In this document: positions 43,139 to 54,067 of the stretch, one piece after another
Position numbering within the stretch: position 1 is the stretch's first letter
How the letters are laid out: each line of letters starts with the position of its first letter
Assembly: GCA_946811695.1 (NCBI GenBank)
Contig: OX328123.1
Span: 116,955,746 to 117,019,745, forward strand
DNA length: 64,000 nucleotides
DNA from: Gonocerus acuteangulatus
Lineage: Eukaryota; Arthropoda; Insecta; Hemiptera; Coreidae
Direction: 5' to 3'
Notes under the pieces: generated by a model
What the model was told of the DNA's origin: nothing
Database searches by the model: none
The model's input: the letters and a program-made list of their open reading frames with translations, nothing else
Position numbers and translations under genes: made by a program

Positions 43139-44051
43139 AGTGGTATGTACCTCAAACGAAGAATGTGGTTAAGTTATATATGGTCCTGCTTAAAAAAAAA
43201 TCGTAATTGACTGTGATGGTGCGTAAGACGTGCTACCATTTGTAATGTAAAAAATAATGTAAATGTGAACATATTTTATATACGGTGCTAGTCCATCTAT
43301 ATTAAGGAAACATAATATGTTTTTAAAACAAAAGCGTTTCCACATATTATGTGGATTAGAGTAGAGCTCGAAAACTCTACATCTGGAAACGCTGATATTA
43401 GAAACAGAAAAAATTGCGCGTGAATGTGAGTGACAAAATAAAAAAAAAAAAGTTACCAAGAACGTGTTTTTAGATTCGGCAGGACAGGATTAACGGTTAT
43501 TACTGCCTTTATTTTATTTTTTTTTTTCTTTAATCACCTTAAAAAAATGTTTATTCCTTATATTACCTTTATTACTTATTCTTCTTTATTTTAAGATAGA
43601 CTGTCTTACATTGTTTTTGTTTACGTTACAATTGTTAAGTCACTCTAATTTCGTTCATTGTAAGGAATAAAGTGGACTTTGTTTTGAATTTCTCTAATCT
43701 CCTCAGAATAAGCAAATTTGTCGTTTCGCAATTCCATCGCCAATTATCAATATTGAACATGAGTTTTATGTACAAGTTTGTAATTCAGTAGATAGAAGTA
43801 GGTCTCTCCTGTCATAATGTAGGAGTGAAACTGACGTGCTTAGCCAATCTCGAGACAGCATAAAATTACTTATTTTCATATTTTCGTTCTTTTCTGGACG
43901 ACCATTCATATATAGTAAGCTTGGTTTCTCGAACCTTGTTATCAGTGGGGATGAAAGAGGTTTCATGCTATTTATCTGTCACATGTATCTTAGAAATATC
44001 TTAAGGTCCTGGTATTTCATGTAATACACTCATTGTGCTTTTCGCCTTGTT
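43139..44051. other. No gene recognised
   Basis: Short frames at 43,190-43,459 (-) and 43,766-44,024 (both strands) have no recognised domain. Confidence 0.4.
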
Positions 44052-44182
44052 GCTAAGTTTGGCCGTTAGTTCTAAGGCGTAGGCACTCCATGCCTAGGGT
44101 CGTGGGTTCGATTCTCACTATGAGTTTGTGGCTATTCTTTAGACAAAAGAAAAGGCGTCAGACCTATTCTGGCTAGAAAACA
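44052..44182 (+). mobile_element. S1 SINE with tRNA-like head
   Basis: The A-box-like 'ttggccgttagttc' and B box 'gtgggttcgattctcac' are followed by the S1 body 'attctttagacaaaagaaaaggcgtcagacctattctggctag'. The body is cut at the point where the small inverted repeat starts. Confidence 0.75.
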
Positions 44183-44347
44183 CTTAGAATAAGCTAACGT
44201 ATATTATAATGTTACCATATCCTGTGTCTTGTTTTCTATTTAGTCCTAGTTTTATGGCTTCCAGTATGGCTGAGTTGGTTCTTGTGCCGTTTGGCAATTT
44301 TCTGGAGAATAGTTTGGAGTCATATTCTATAGTATGTTAATTACTGA

Positions 44348-44433
<86 letters not shown>

Positions 44434-44495
44434 ACACAGGAAATGGTAACATTATAATATACGTTAGCTTATTCTAAGTGTTTTCTAGCCAGAAT
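44168..44495. repeat. 64-bp inverted repeat around (CT)n(TA)n
   Basis: The arm 'ttctggctagaaaacacttag...' (44,168-44,231) pairs with 44,431-44,495 almost perfectly. The loop holds (CT)n at 44,350-44,376 and (TA)n to about 44,430. The right arm copies the end of the S1 SINE and abuts the big palindrome. Confidence 0.85.
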
Positions 44496-46056
44496 TTTTG
44501 TTTGCCTTGTTTATTAAATTACCTTTAAAGAAGATAAATTTACGAAGCTTTACAATCCTTATATAAGCTGTCTTGGAAATAAATTGAAGCACTTTCCAAT
44601 TCCGATAGAAGTGGACGAAACAAAATTTACTTAAAGAATAATTTACCTTATTTAATTCATTGCAATTATTGTCTATACTAAATATTATTTCAATAATTCT
44701 CATTTTCAAATTAGAATGAATTTACATTTTATGAAAATGTATAAATTCTAGCGCGGTTTCTCTACAGGGAGGAAACCGGCATTTGAGGTTGACGTCATGA
44801 CACAATCCGGAAGTGCCGACTAGAAAATTTCATGTTTTAAAACCAACAGTTCTATAATAAAAAGTAATTTTATTTTATTATGTTTCATAAATTATTTTGA
44901 ATTGAGATGAAAATGCAACTTTAAGAAATATAGAATAATAATTTAATTCTCATTTTCAAAAATGAACAATACAGCATAGAGCTAATATTAAAGCAGTTAT
45001 TATTCTTTAAATCAAATTAAGAAGCTATCATTACAAATAGGCCAAGGATTGACAATGCACTTTTATAATCTTTTAAGTGAATGCTTACAAAAAAATCCGC
45101 AAGAAATGTGTATTTTGCTGGATAGCTTCTTGTTGTAAAATCGAACTAATAGGTAATTCAAGTTTAACTTCAGCTATCTCCAGGGATTTCGTACCAGTGT
45201 TATATTCGGTGTCGCAAGCATTTAATTAATTTAATGGATGCCTCAAATGAAGAAAATCAAGCGGCCACAGCATAGTACTCACTAAACTATCTCCCGAGTA
45301 TACCGTATGGTCAAGAATTATACACCTCTAAAGTATCTGCCTCTATTAATCTCTATCTAGAGATTACGGGTTCACAGCATTTATCAATATTCAGATGAAT
45401 TGACAAAAAAATATTACACTCGAAACTTTCATTGACTAACAAACGACTTACATACAATACCACACTCCGACCAATATGGACTTATAGACTAGAACTCTGG
45501 GGTTCCACTAAATCATCTAATTCCCACAGAATACAAACAATGCAATCCAAAATCCTTCCAATCTCCAAAATTTAAAATGCTCCTTACTATGTCTCGAACC
45601 TAGCCCTGAAAAATGACTTATATGGGGGTCCGATATTATATCCTCCCACACATTAGGATACTACTTTTCTTAGTGTATTTTAAATTTTATTTTGGTCTAA
45701 GATATTTTACCTATTTCTCTCAGTTTTATCTGCAATAATAGCTGGCATTAAATCAGAATGTTTTATGCTATAATTAATTATGTCCACTCCTTTTACTTTA
45801 ATTTCTTTGTCTCTTTGTTGTTATTATTTATTTGTATTCTTTATCTGTTCCTCATCTCTGTTATTGGGCATTTTATGTAAGAAATCTTAAATTTTGTTTT
45901 TAATTATTTTCTTTTAAAATGTTTCATATTTGATCAAAGAGGTCAGTATTTTATCATGAGTAATCATCATAAAGTGTCCTTCACGCAAACGATGCAAAAA
46001 TCTGGATAAGGTTCGCTGTATTCCAGAATAATTTGCATAAAATAACCTATATACAG

Positions 46057-46104
<48 letters not shown>

Positions 46105-46194
46105 ATGAATAGGTTTTCTCTTTTATATTTGCAATGAACGGCTGACTCAATGTGCAGCAGAAGCCGGATATAGGCGACCATGTTCAGCGCTCCT
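44495..46194 (-). repeat. Left arm of ~8-kb imperfect palindrome
   Basis: The sequence from 'tttttgtttgccttg' (44,497) to 'agcgctcctag' (46,194) is, apart from an insertion at about 44,912-45,388, the reverse complement of 51,703-52,526 joined to 47,329-47,693. Very few mismatches are seen by eye. It includes an F1 3' module (44,745-44,845) and a (TA)n (46,058-46,101). Confidence 0.9.
44912..45388. mobile_element. Insertion present only in the left arm
   Basis: About 475 bp absent from the right arm, where the sequence reads straight across ('gaaaatgcactttcattg' in this orientation). 'acttt' occurs at both edges and may be a TSD. No TIR or tail was identified, and it is non-coding. Confidence 0.6.
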
Positions 46195-46431
46195 AGGAAT
46201 CTCAGAGTCTCTATTTCTTTCATTGAATCTAGTAAGTGTTTTTGTCGCTCGTTGTATGGAAGAGCCGAAAACACATTGCATAATACAGGCAACATTGTGC
46301 AAACACAATTGGAATCCATTGACTTAATATTAGCGGTAAAGCTGTTTTTGCAGAGAGACGGGAGGGACACCCTAGAGACCTGGGCTAGCCGAATAATGTG
46401 TGAATTATTCAAAACCACTGCCTACCAACAA
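46100..46431 (-). other. Coding-like open frame, unrecognised
   Basis: The minus-strand frame opens after a TAG near 46,431, next to an acceptor-like 'cttgttggtag'. It reads VVLNNSHIIRLAQVSRVSLP, SLCKNSFTANIKSMDSNCVC, TMLPVLCNVFSALPYNERQK and HLLDSMKEIETLRFL. After ETLRF it crosses into the left palindrome arm and then the (TA)n. The residue mix (amphipathic, with no low complexity) looks like a piece of a real helical protein, but no family is recognised. It could be a host exon fragment trapped at the palindrome centre, or chance. No matching donor site was found. Confidence 0.25.
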
Positions 46432-46659
46432 GCCACTTCCACAAAAACAGCCACAATCCCGCACATATTTAGGGCCCAGTCAAGTAGTTCTTTACATTCT
46501 TTTATTGCTTTTGATTTTCCTTCTTTTTTTTCTTTCTTTTTTTTTTAATATTCATTTTCTATCAGTTGTTTCTGATATAACTACTGTTTTATGTAATAAG
46601 ATGTTCAAATAAAACGGAAACGTTAAAATTGGAATTTTAAGGAAAATTACGTATTTGTT

Positions 46660-46661
<2 letters not shown>

Positions 46662-46728
<67 letters not shown>
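46662..46728. repeat. (TA)n microsatellite
   Basis: Pure TA, directly beside the F2 3' module. Confidence 0.95.
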
Positions 46729-46731
<3 letters not shown>

Positions 46732-46739
46732 AACAAAAA

Positions 46740-47200
46740 TCTGAATATTTTAGCACTATCCACCGAAGGAAAGTAGATAGTGAGGTTGCACTCTTGACAG
46801 AATATGGGACGAATTTCTTCAAATCATTATCGATTCTACCTAGAAGAAATCGAAAATGTCCCTCGCTAAAATTTATATATGTGTGATTGTGTGTGTGTGT
46901 ACGTGCGCGTGTTGTGTGTGTGTCCATAATTTTTTTTTTACGTATAGTAAACGATTGAACGAGTAAGTTAACCAGCAAAATCGATCCATGTTGAGGAGAG
47001 GGTTGGCTCCGTATTCAAAAGTAGTTATTTGCTGATACCAGCCGTAACTTTTGTTGTATTGCAACGAAACTCCGTATTCGTTCTGGCCATCTTAATAAAA
47101 AAAAATAAACTAAATCGGTTCAATATTAGGGGCGTTTTACTCTGGGCTCAAATTACCAATTTGCTTATTACTGGCATAATATCTGTTTTATTAAAACGAA
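46740..47200 (-). repeat. F2-family repeat
   Basis: Starting from its 3' end it has 'ccaccgaaggaaag', 'gaggttgcactcttgac', 'atcgattctacctag', (TG)n at 46,880-46,922, 'aaacgattgaacgag', 'accagcaaaatcgatcc' and one diverged poly-C-type unit ('aaactaaatcggtt'). Same order as 21.06 kb. Confidence 0.7.
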
Positions 47201-47328
47201 ATTATAATATAATAAGAAAGAATTATTGTAAAATGTCGATTAATTAGAATTCGTGACTTACGCTATATTATATTAAAATTGAATAGCCGCCAAACCAGCA
47301 TTAGCTAAAACTTCCACCACTAGGAGCG

Positions 47329-47693
47329 CTGAACATGGTCGCCTATATCCGGCTTCTGCTGCACATTGAGTCAGCCGTTCATTGCAAATATAAAAGAGAA
47401 AACCTATTCATGTTTATATATATATATATATATATCTATATATATATATACACCTGTATATAGGTTATTTTATGCAAATTATTCTGGAATACAGCGAACC
47501 TTTTCTAGATTTTTGCATCGTTTGCGTGAAGGACACTTTATGATGATTACTCATGATAAAATACTGACCTCTTTGATCAAATATGAAACATTTTAAAAGA
47601 AAATAATTAAAAACAAAATTTAAGATTTCTTACATAAAATGCCCAATAACAGAGATGAGGAACAGATAAAGAATACAAATAAATAATAACAAC
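47329..47693 (+). repeat. Right palindrome arm, inner part
   Basis: The reverse complement of about 45,810-46,194 in the left arm. It begins 'taggagcgctgaacatgg' and ends 'aataataacaac', where the LINE is inserted. Its TA array is shorter and carries a 'tcta' interruption. Confidence 0.9.
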
Positions 47694-47859
47694 CAAGAAT
47701 GGAATGGAATGGAATGAATTAAAGGACGAACAACTTACTGTTTTAATCGTCCTATGAACCTTTTGTTTTTTGTTTTTTTGTTTTTTAATTAAACCTAGTT
47801 TTTAACTAATTAATCTCATGAAATATGTAAGCACATTCTGTTCCTTTTTTTTTTTTTAT

Positions 47860-48963
<1,104 letters not shown>

Positions 48964-49002
48964 CTTATACCTACATGAACATAAACTTATCTTTAACTTA
49001 TC

Positions 49003-51675
49003 TTATATTTCTGCAAACAAGTTAGCATCTTTAATGAACTTGATGACGTTTTTTATTATTTTTGTGTCATCCCCTAGTGCTTCCATTAGATTTTGAGGAA
49101 CATTGTTCTTTTGAAGTATGTCGGTATATTTCATACAGTTCTCAAAAATATGTCGAACTGTTAACCGTTCATTACATACTTCACAGTTCGGTGGTTCTTG
49201 TCTATTCAGAAGGAAGGCATGGGTGAGTCTTGTGTGTCCGTGTCTTAGCCTGGCAATGATCACCTCTTCTCGTCGACAGTCTAGGGTCGATGAGCTCCAT
49301 TTTTTGGTGTTTCTTTTAATCATTTTGAGCTTAATTTCAGGCAACTCCATCCACATATCTTGCCAGTCTTCTTTAATTTTATTTAACAGTGGTTTGGACA
49401 GCTCTTTGTGGGTAAGCATTGTCGGTGTTGTTTCTCTTAGTTGGTGGGCATTTTTTGCTGCCTTGTCGGCCGCTTCATTTCCCCTGACTCCTACGTGCGC
49501 CGGAACCCAAATGAAGGTAACTGTTTTGCCCATGTCGCCAAGCTCTTTGCAATATTTTTGTATTTTGTACGAATAGAAGTGTCTGGGGTACATTTTCCTT
49601 AAACTCTTTAGCGTGCTTTCCGAGTCGGTGCAAATTATAATGTTGGTTTTATCTGAGGACATTGAGAAGTAAAGAGCCGCAACAATAGCATGAGCTTCGG
49701 CGGTGAATATGGAACATCTTTCGTCGAGCTTGTATTTGTGTTCCGAGTCTAGATCCGTGAACGCGCATGCGGAGGATTCTGTTGATTTCGATCCACCAGC
49801 AAACAGGACGAGTTTTTTGGGCATTTCGTTTATTTCGCTGTGTAGAATAGTGTCCGGAGCTACAGCAGAATTCTGTCTCAATTTGTTCAATTTGAAACTG
49901 ACTTGCGGCATTCGTAGGAGCCAGGGAGGAATGCTTTCTTCTTCAAAGGGTATGCTTGTTTCTTTGAGTGCTTGAACTGCTGCTTCCATTCTTACGGCAA
50001 GTGGCAGAGTCCCGTTTTCCTTCATCCGATATAGCTGTTTATATTTTTGGTGAAAGAGATACCTGTAACATGGGTGGTTTGGCATTGTGTAGACTTTTGA
50101 AATATATTTTATGGCTAATTTATTCCTCCTGAAGAGTAATGGGGTTTCTTCTGATTCTGCTGAAAGACTATAGACTGGGGTTGTACAGAAAGCACCTGTC
50201 GCAAGTCTCAAACTTGTGTTGTGCACTACGTCGAGAGTAGCCAGAACTGAGGCCTTCGCTGAGCTGTATACTTGGCTCCCATAGTCTAATTTAGAAGCTA
50301 TTAGAGCATTATAGACCTTGATCAGACTGCAACGATCCGCTCCCCAGCTGGTGTTGCTTAGAACAGAAAGTATTTTTGTTCTAGCCATGCATTTATTTTT
50401 TAAATCCATTATATGTGTCCTCCATGAGAGTTTTTTGTCTAAAGTGAGACCGAGAAAGCGTTTTACTTCTGTATATTGGAGTGTAACTGTCCCCAATTTT
50501 ATTGGAGGGCCATCGAAATTTCCTCTGAGTCGAGTGAAGTGCATGCATTGTGTTTTGTCGGCTGCAAAGGTAAAACCATTCCTCTTACTCCAGTATAAGA
50601 TGCGGTTAACTGTTGCTTGTAGGTTTTTCTGTATGTATTTTAAGCTGGTTGATCTACAGAGAATGGCAAAGTCGTCGGCATAGAGAAAGCCTTTTACTAT
50701 GTTATTGAGAGTGTTTGTTATGCTGTTTATTGCTATACTGAAGAGGGTTGGGCTTAAAGCACTTCCTTGTGGAATGCCACATTGGGTCGTTGTGGTTTCT
50801 GATGTGTTTCCTCCAACTATAACCTGGAACTTACGGTCGCTTAGGAATTCTCTGATGTAAACTGGAAGCCTACCTCTAAATCCCCACAGATGGAGTTGCC
50901 GAAGTATTGCGTGAGGCCAGGTCGTGTCGAATGCGTTCTTAATGTCGAAGAAGATTACAACAGCATGTTCCTTCTTTATGAACGCGTTTTGGAGTTCTCC
51001 TTCTAACATGAACAGATTGTCTGTAGCTGAACGTCCTTTCCTGAAAGCTGATTGCTGTTCTTGTAGGAGAAGCCGGTTTTCGAGCGTCCATAGCAGCCTC
51101 CTATTCACCATACGCTCCATTATCTTACTGAGGCAGCTAATCAGCGAAATCGGCCGGTAGCTCGTTGGTTGTTTGCTGTTTTTCCCCGGTTTCAACAGTG
51201 GTATTATGTGAGCTTGCTTCCACTCTACAGGTATTTTTCCTTCTTCCCATATTTGGTTGTACAGATCTAGAAGGAAACGTTTGGAGGTAATAGGGAGATT
51301 CCTGATCATCTCGTAATTGATGTGATCTGGCCCTGGAGATTTTCCTTTTAGTTGTGCCAAGATTGTATCCATCTCCCAGATTGAGAAAGGCACATTATAA
51401 TCTTCTTGGTTCTGTTCACTGTCGAATGTTAACAGTGTATTCTCTACAGAAGCTTTGTGGTTTAAAAAATCCTGATCAAAGGTGTGATCTTCTAGCTTAT
51501 ATACATAAGCAAGCTGATTTGCTACTTCTTGAGGATCCGCTATTACTTTTCCATTTATATTAAGGACTATAGCTTTTTGTGTTGGTACTCCTTGAATGGA
51601 CCTTATTTTCTTCCAGATTGTAGATGCCGGGGTCGAGGCTGTTATTGAGTTAAGATAGTCTTTCCAGGATTGCCT
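49003..51675 (-). CDS. LINE ORF2: reverse transcriptase + RNase H (5'-truncated)
   Basis: About 890 codons open without a stop from the 5' truncation to the TAA at 49,003. The first roughly 95 codons (RQSWKDYLNSI... to NQEDYNVPFSIW) have no start codon, because the element is truncated inside the endonuclease-RT linker. Reverse transcriptase: KSPGPDHINYEMI, YRPISLISCLSK, FFDIKNAFDT (catalytic Asp), CGIPQGSALSP, then FLYADDFAIL (catalytic DD). RNase H follows: LVLFAGGSKS, FTAEAHAI, CTDSESTL and HVGVRGNEAADKAAK. The first catalytic Asp is Gly here (family DGSKS), so RNase H is probably inactive. A CCHC-like tail (CEVCNERLTVRHIFENC) ends the protein. The layout fits I-type/R1-like LINEs. The long open frame points to a recent insertion. 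On its own it cannot retrotranspose, lacking endonuclease and ORF1. Confidence 0.9.
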   Translation of the reverse strand, partial: RQSWKDYLNSITASTPASTIWKKIRSIQGVPTQKAIVLNINGKVIADPQEVANQLAYVYKLEDHTFDQDFLNHKASVENTLLTFDSEQNQEDYNVPFSIWEMDTILAQLKGKSPGPDHINYEMIRNLPITSKRFLLDLYNQIWEEGKIPVEWKQAHIIPLLKPGKNSKQPTSYRPISLISCLSKIMERMVNRRLLWTLENRLLLQEQQSAFRKGRSATDNLFMLEGELQNAFIKKEHAVVIFFDIKNAFDTTWPHAILRQLHLWGFRGRLPVYIREFLSDRKFQVIVGGNTSETTTTQCGIPQGSALSPTLFSIAINSITNTLNNIVKGFLYADDFAILCRSTSLKYIQKNLQATVNRILYWSKRNGFTFAADKTQCMHFTRLRGNFDGPPIKLGTVTLQYTEVKRFLGLTLDKKLSWRTHIMDLKNKCMARTKILSVLSNTSWGADRCSLIKVYNALIASKLDYGSQVYSSAKASVLATLDVVHNTSLRLATGAFCTTPVYSLSAESEETPLLFRRNKLAIKYISKVYTMPNHPCYRYLFHQKYKQLYRMKENGTLPLAVRMEAAVQALKETSIPFEEESIPPWLLRMPQVSFKLNKLRQNSAVAPDTILHSEINEMPKKLVLFAGGSKSTESSACAFTDLDSEHKYKLDERCSIFTAEAHAIVAALYFSMSSDKTNIIICTDSESTLKSLRKMYPRHFYSYKIQKYCKELGDMGKTVTFIWVPAHVGVRGNEAADKAAKNAHQLRETTPTMLTHKELSKPLLNKIKEDWQDMWMELPEIKLKMIKRNTKKWSSSTLDCRREEVIIARLRHGHTRLTHAFLLNRQEPPNCEVCNERLTVRHIFENCMKYTDILQKNNVPQNLMEALGDDTKIIKNVIKFIKDANLFAEI

Positions 51676-51701
51676 AACAACAAAGAGTCCTTGTTAGGAG
51701 T

Positions 51702-52526
51702 CCTAACAACAAAGAGACAAAGAAATTAAAGTAAAAGGAGTGGACATAATTAATTATAGCATAAAACATTCTGATTTAATGCCAGCTATTATTGCAGATA
51801 AAACTGAGAGAAATAGGTAAAATATCCTAGACCAAAATAAAATTTAAAATACACTAAGAAAAGTAGTATCCTAATGTGTGGGAGGATATAATATCGGACC
51901 CCCATATAAGTCATTTTTCAGGGCTAGGTTCGAGACATAGTAAGGAGCATTTTAAATTTTGGAGATTGGAAGGATTTTGGATTGCATTGTTTGTATTCTG
52001 TGGGAATTAGATGATTTAGTGGAACCCCAGAGTTCTAGTCTATAAGTCCATATTGGTCGGAGTGTGGTATTGTATATAAGTCGTTTGTTAGTCAATGAAA
52101 GTGCATTTTCATCTCAATTCAAAATAATTTATGAAACATAATAAAATAAAATTACTTTTTATTATAGAACTGTTGGTTTTAAAACATGAAATGTTCTAGT
52201 CGGCACTTCCGGATTGTGTCATGACGTCAACCTCAAATGCCGGTTTCCTCCCTGTAGAGAAACCGCGCTAGAATTTATACATTTTCATAAAATGTAAATT
52301 CATTCTAATTTGAAAATGAGAATTATTGAAATAATATTTAGTATAGACAATAATTGCAATGAATTAAATAAGGTAAATTATTCTTTAAGTAAATTTTGTT
52401 TCGTCCACTTCTATCGGAATTGGAAAGTGCTTCAATTTATTTCCAAGACAGCTTATATAAGGATTGTAAAGCTTCGTAAATTTATCTTCTTTAAAGGTAA
52501 TTTAATAAACAAGGCAAACAAAAATC
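51702..52526 (+). repeat. Right palindrome arm, outer part
   Basis: It continues the right arm after the LINE ('taacaacaaagagacaaag') to 'caaggcaaacaaaaatctg'. It is the reverse complement of the left arm without the left-arm insertion, and includes the F1 3' module at 52,190-52,270. Confidence 0.9.
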
Positions 52527-53206
52527 TGACGAAGTCGTACTCAATTTTATTAACTTTACAAAAAAAAAAAATAATAAAAATGCATTGAAAACGGTTAAGA
52601 TTTAGAGGCTGTAGCCATTTTTGTAACACTACATGTCGTTGGCCCACATTACGACGGCCTAATTGAAGAAGTGTTGCTATTGATGAAGTGGAAGACTGAA
52701 AGTGGGAAGCTAGGGATAAGAAAATGATTACCTGTTGATTGACCGAGGTGGTTAAGGCAGTCCAATTACCGGGCCTTGTAATTGCCATTGTACGCTTCAA
52801 TAGCTTCAATAGGTCTAGAGATTCAGTTATAGTTTGCTGGTTTAACCATATCATCGCATACCTATCCGTGTTTATGTACAGGTATGCCATGTTAAACACT
52901 GGTGATTATTAAAGTTAAACGATATGAACTGATGAAAGAGAGCTAATGTATTTCTTAGAATATTTTAAAAATTTTAAAAAGTAAAAAAAGCGCATACAGA
53001 TTAGATGAGGACCAAACTTCGCTGTTTGATGTATTTCAGAGCTCTTCCGAGAAATCGTCTCTTCTTCAAACTAAATATAATCTAATCTATAATCAATATC
53101 TACTATATATCTTTGACACCGTGAGCAGTAGTAAAAATGTTGATTGTAGAAAAGTAATCGATTTATAAAAGATTCTTATAAACACGAATTCATTACTTTT
53201 TACATG
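52527..53206. other. No gene recognised
   Basis: A minus-strand frame from 52,899 into the arm encodes LNQQTITESLDLLKLL... with no recognised domain. A 'ggtggttaaggcagtcc' stretch near 52,747 resembles a pol III A box but has no B box in range. A Penelope-like or LTR-like phrase ('aagagctctgaaatacatc', reverse strand) lies near 53,020-53,045. Confidence 0.35.
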
Positions 53207-53300
53207 TTACAGCCTTTTCCGGGAGATTGATAAAACCAGGCGGGACACCGAAACAATTGCAAAATACCGGGACAGTCCCGGTCAAACCGTGATGTATGGT
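53207..53300. mobile_element. Possible DNA-transposon end
   Basis: 'taccgggacagtcccggtcaaaccg' near 53,263-53,288 is a self-complementary G/C-rich terminus of a style seen in insect DNA transposons. No partner end was found. Confidence 0.25.
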
Positions 53301-53573
53301 AAGCCTAGAGTTTTCTAGGGGAGGCAATAATATCCGGAACCCTTGCACAGCCTCCTCGCCTATAACCTTGGTAATGTTCGCAAATATAATGGGTGTTTCC
53401 AAATAACGTTTTGAAAACATAAACTTTTAAATTTTAACGCCCATTGAATAACATATAGTATGACGGGAACCGTGCTATAATAAACTGCACAAAATTGTAT
53501 TGTAACGTAATTTTAATGAAACATTATTTAATGCAATAAAATAACTACTGACGAAGCACGGGTATTCACCTAG
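53301..53573 (+). mobile_element. Helitron 3' end, second family
   Basis: It ends 'gacgaagcacgggtattcacctag' followed by T, matching 37,500-37,758 in the shared block 'gttcgcaaatataatggg' and the terminus. Confidence 0.65.
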
Positions 53574-53696
53574 TATATTATAAAATAAACTGTACATTGT
53601 ACGTGCCGTTAAAACTTATAAATGAGTCCCAGCACATATTTATTTGTTTATATTCATTTATTTATGAGCAGCCGCAACCATGCCGCCATGCCCAAT

Positions 53697-53835
53697 AAAA
53701 TTATTGGATATGTTAATTATTATATATTATTATATATATATTATATATATATATAATATATATATATAATATATATATACATATATAATAATTAACATAT
53801 CCAATAATTTTATATATATATATATATATATAGTT
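53697..53835. repeat. AT-rich perfect palindrome
   Basis: 'aaaattattggatatgttaattatt' at 53,697 pairs exactly with its complement ending at 53,811; the centre is itself TA/TATTA-rich and symmetric. A short (TA)n follows to 53,833. Cruciform-prone. Confidence 0.9.
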
Positions 53836-54067
53836 CTATGAATATTAATTATACTGTAATACTTATAAATCTAATTACAGTTATAATCAAATTTATATTG
53901 CAAAAAATCAGAGAAAAAAAATAGACCAGCAAAAACAAAGAGCCAAAAGCACAACAATACAAAATAAGAAAATCCTAGAGAAAAGATATCCAAGTATGAC
54001 ACGTATAATTATTATTATTTATGTATTTCTAGGAGAAAAATCTTTTTAATTCACGGTTAATGGTTTT
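53836..54067. other. No gene recognised
   Basis: Short AT-rich lead-in to the satellite. Confidence 0.4.

Larger units (their letters stand above)
46195..47328. other. Spacer of the palindrome
   Basis: About 1.13 kb of non-arm sequence containing a coding-like frame (46,100-46,431, -), (TA)n at 46,662-46,728 and an F2 copy (46,740-47,200, -). Confidence 0.8.

Noticed and set aside
45600..45900. Possible gene in the palindrome arm
   Set aside because: Arm sequence was read in all frames on both arms; stops are frequent and no motif appears.
49118..51160. Plus-strand open frames of 69-152 codons
   Set aside because: They are shadows of the minus-strand LINE reverse transcriptase/RNase H frame, which has clear catalytic motifs.
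52453..52899. 148-codon minus-strand frame as a gene
   Set aside because: Its last third lies in the palindrome arm (a dispersed repeat) and no domain is recognised in the rest.
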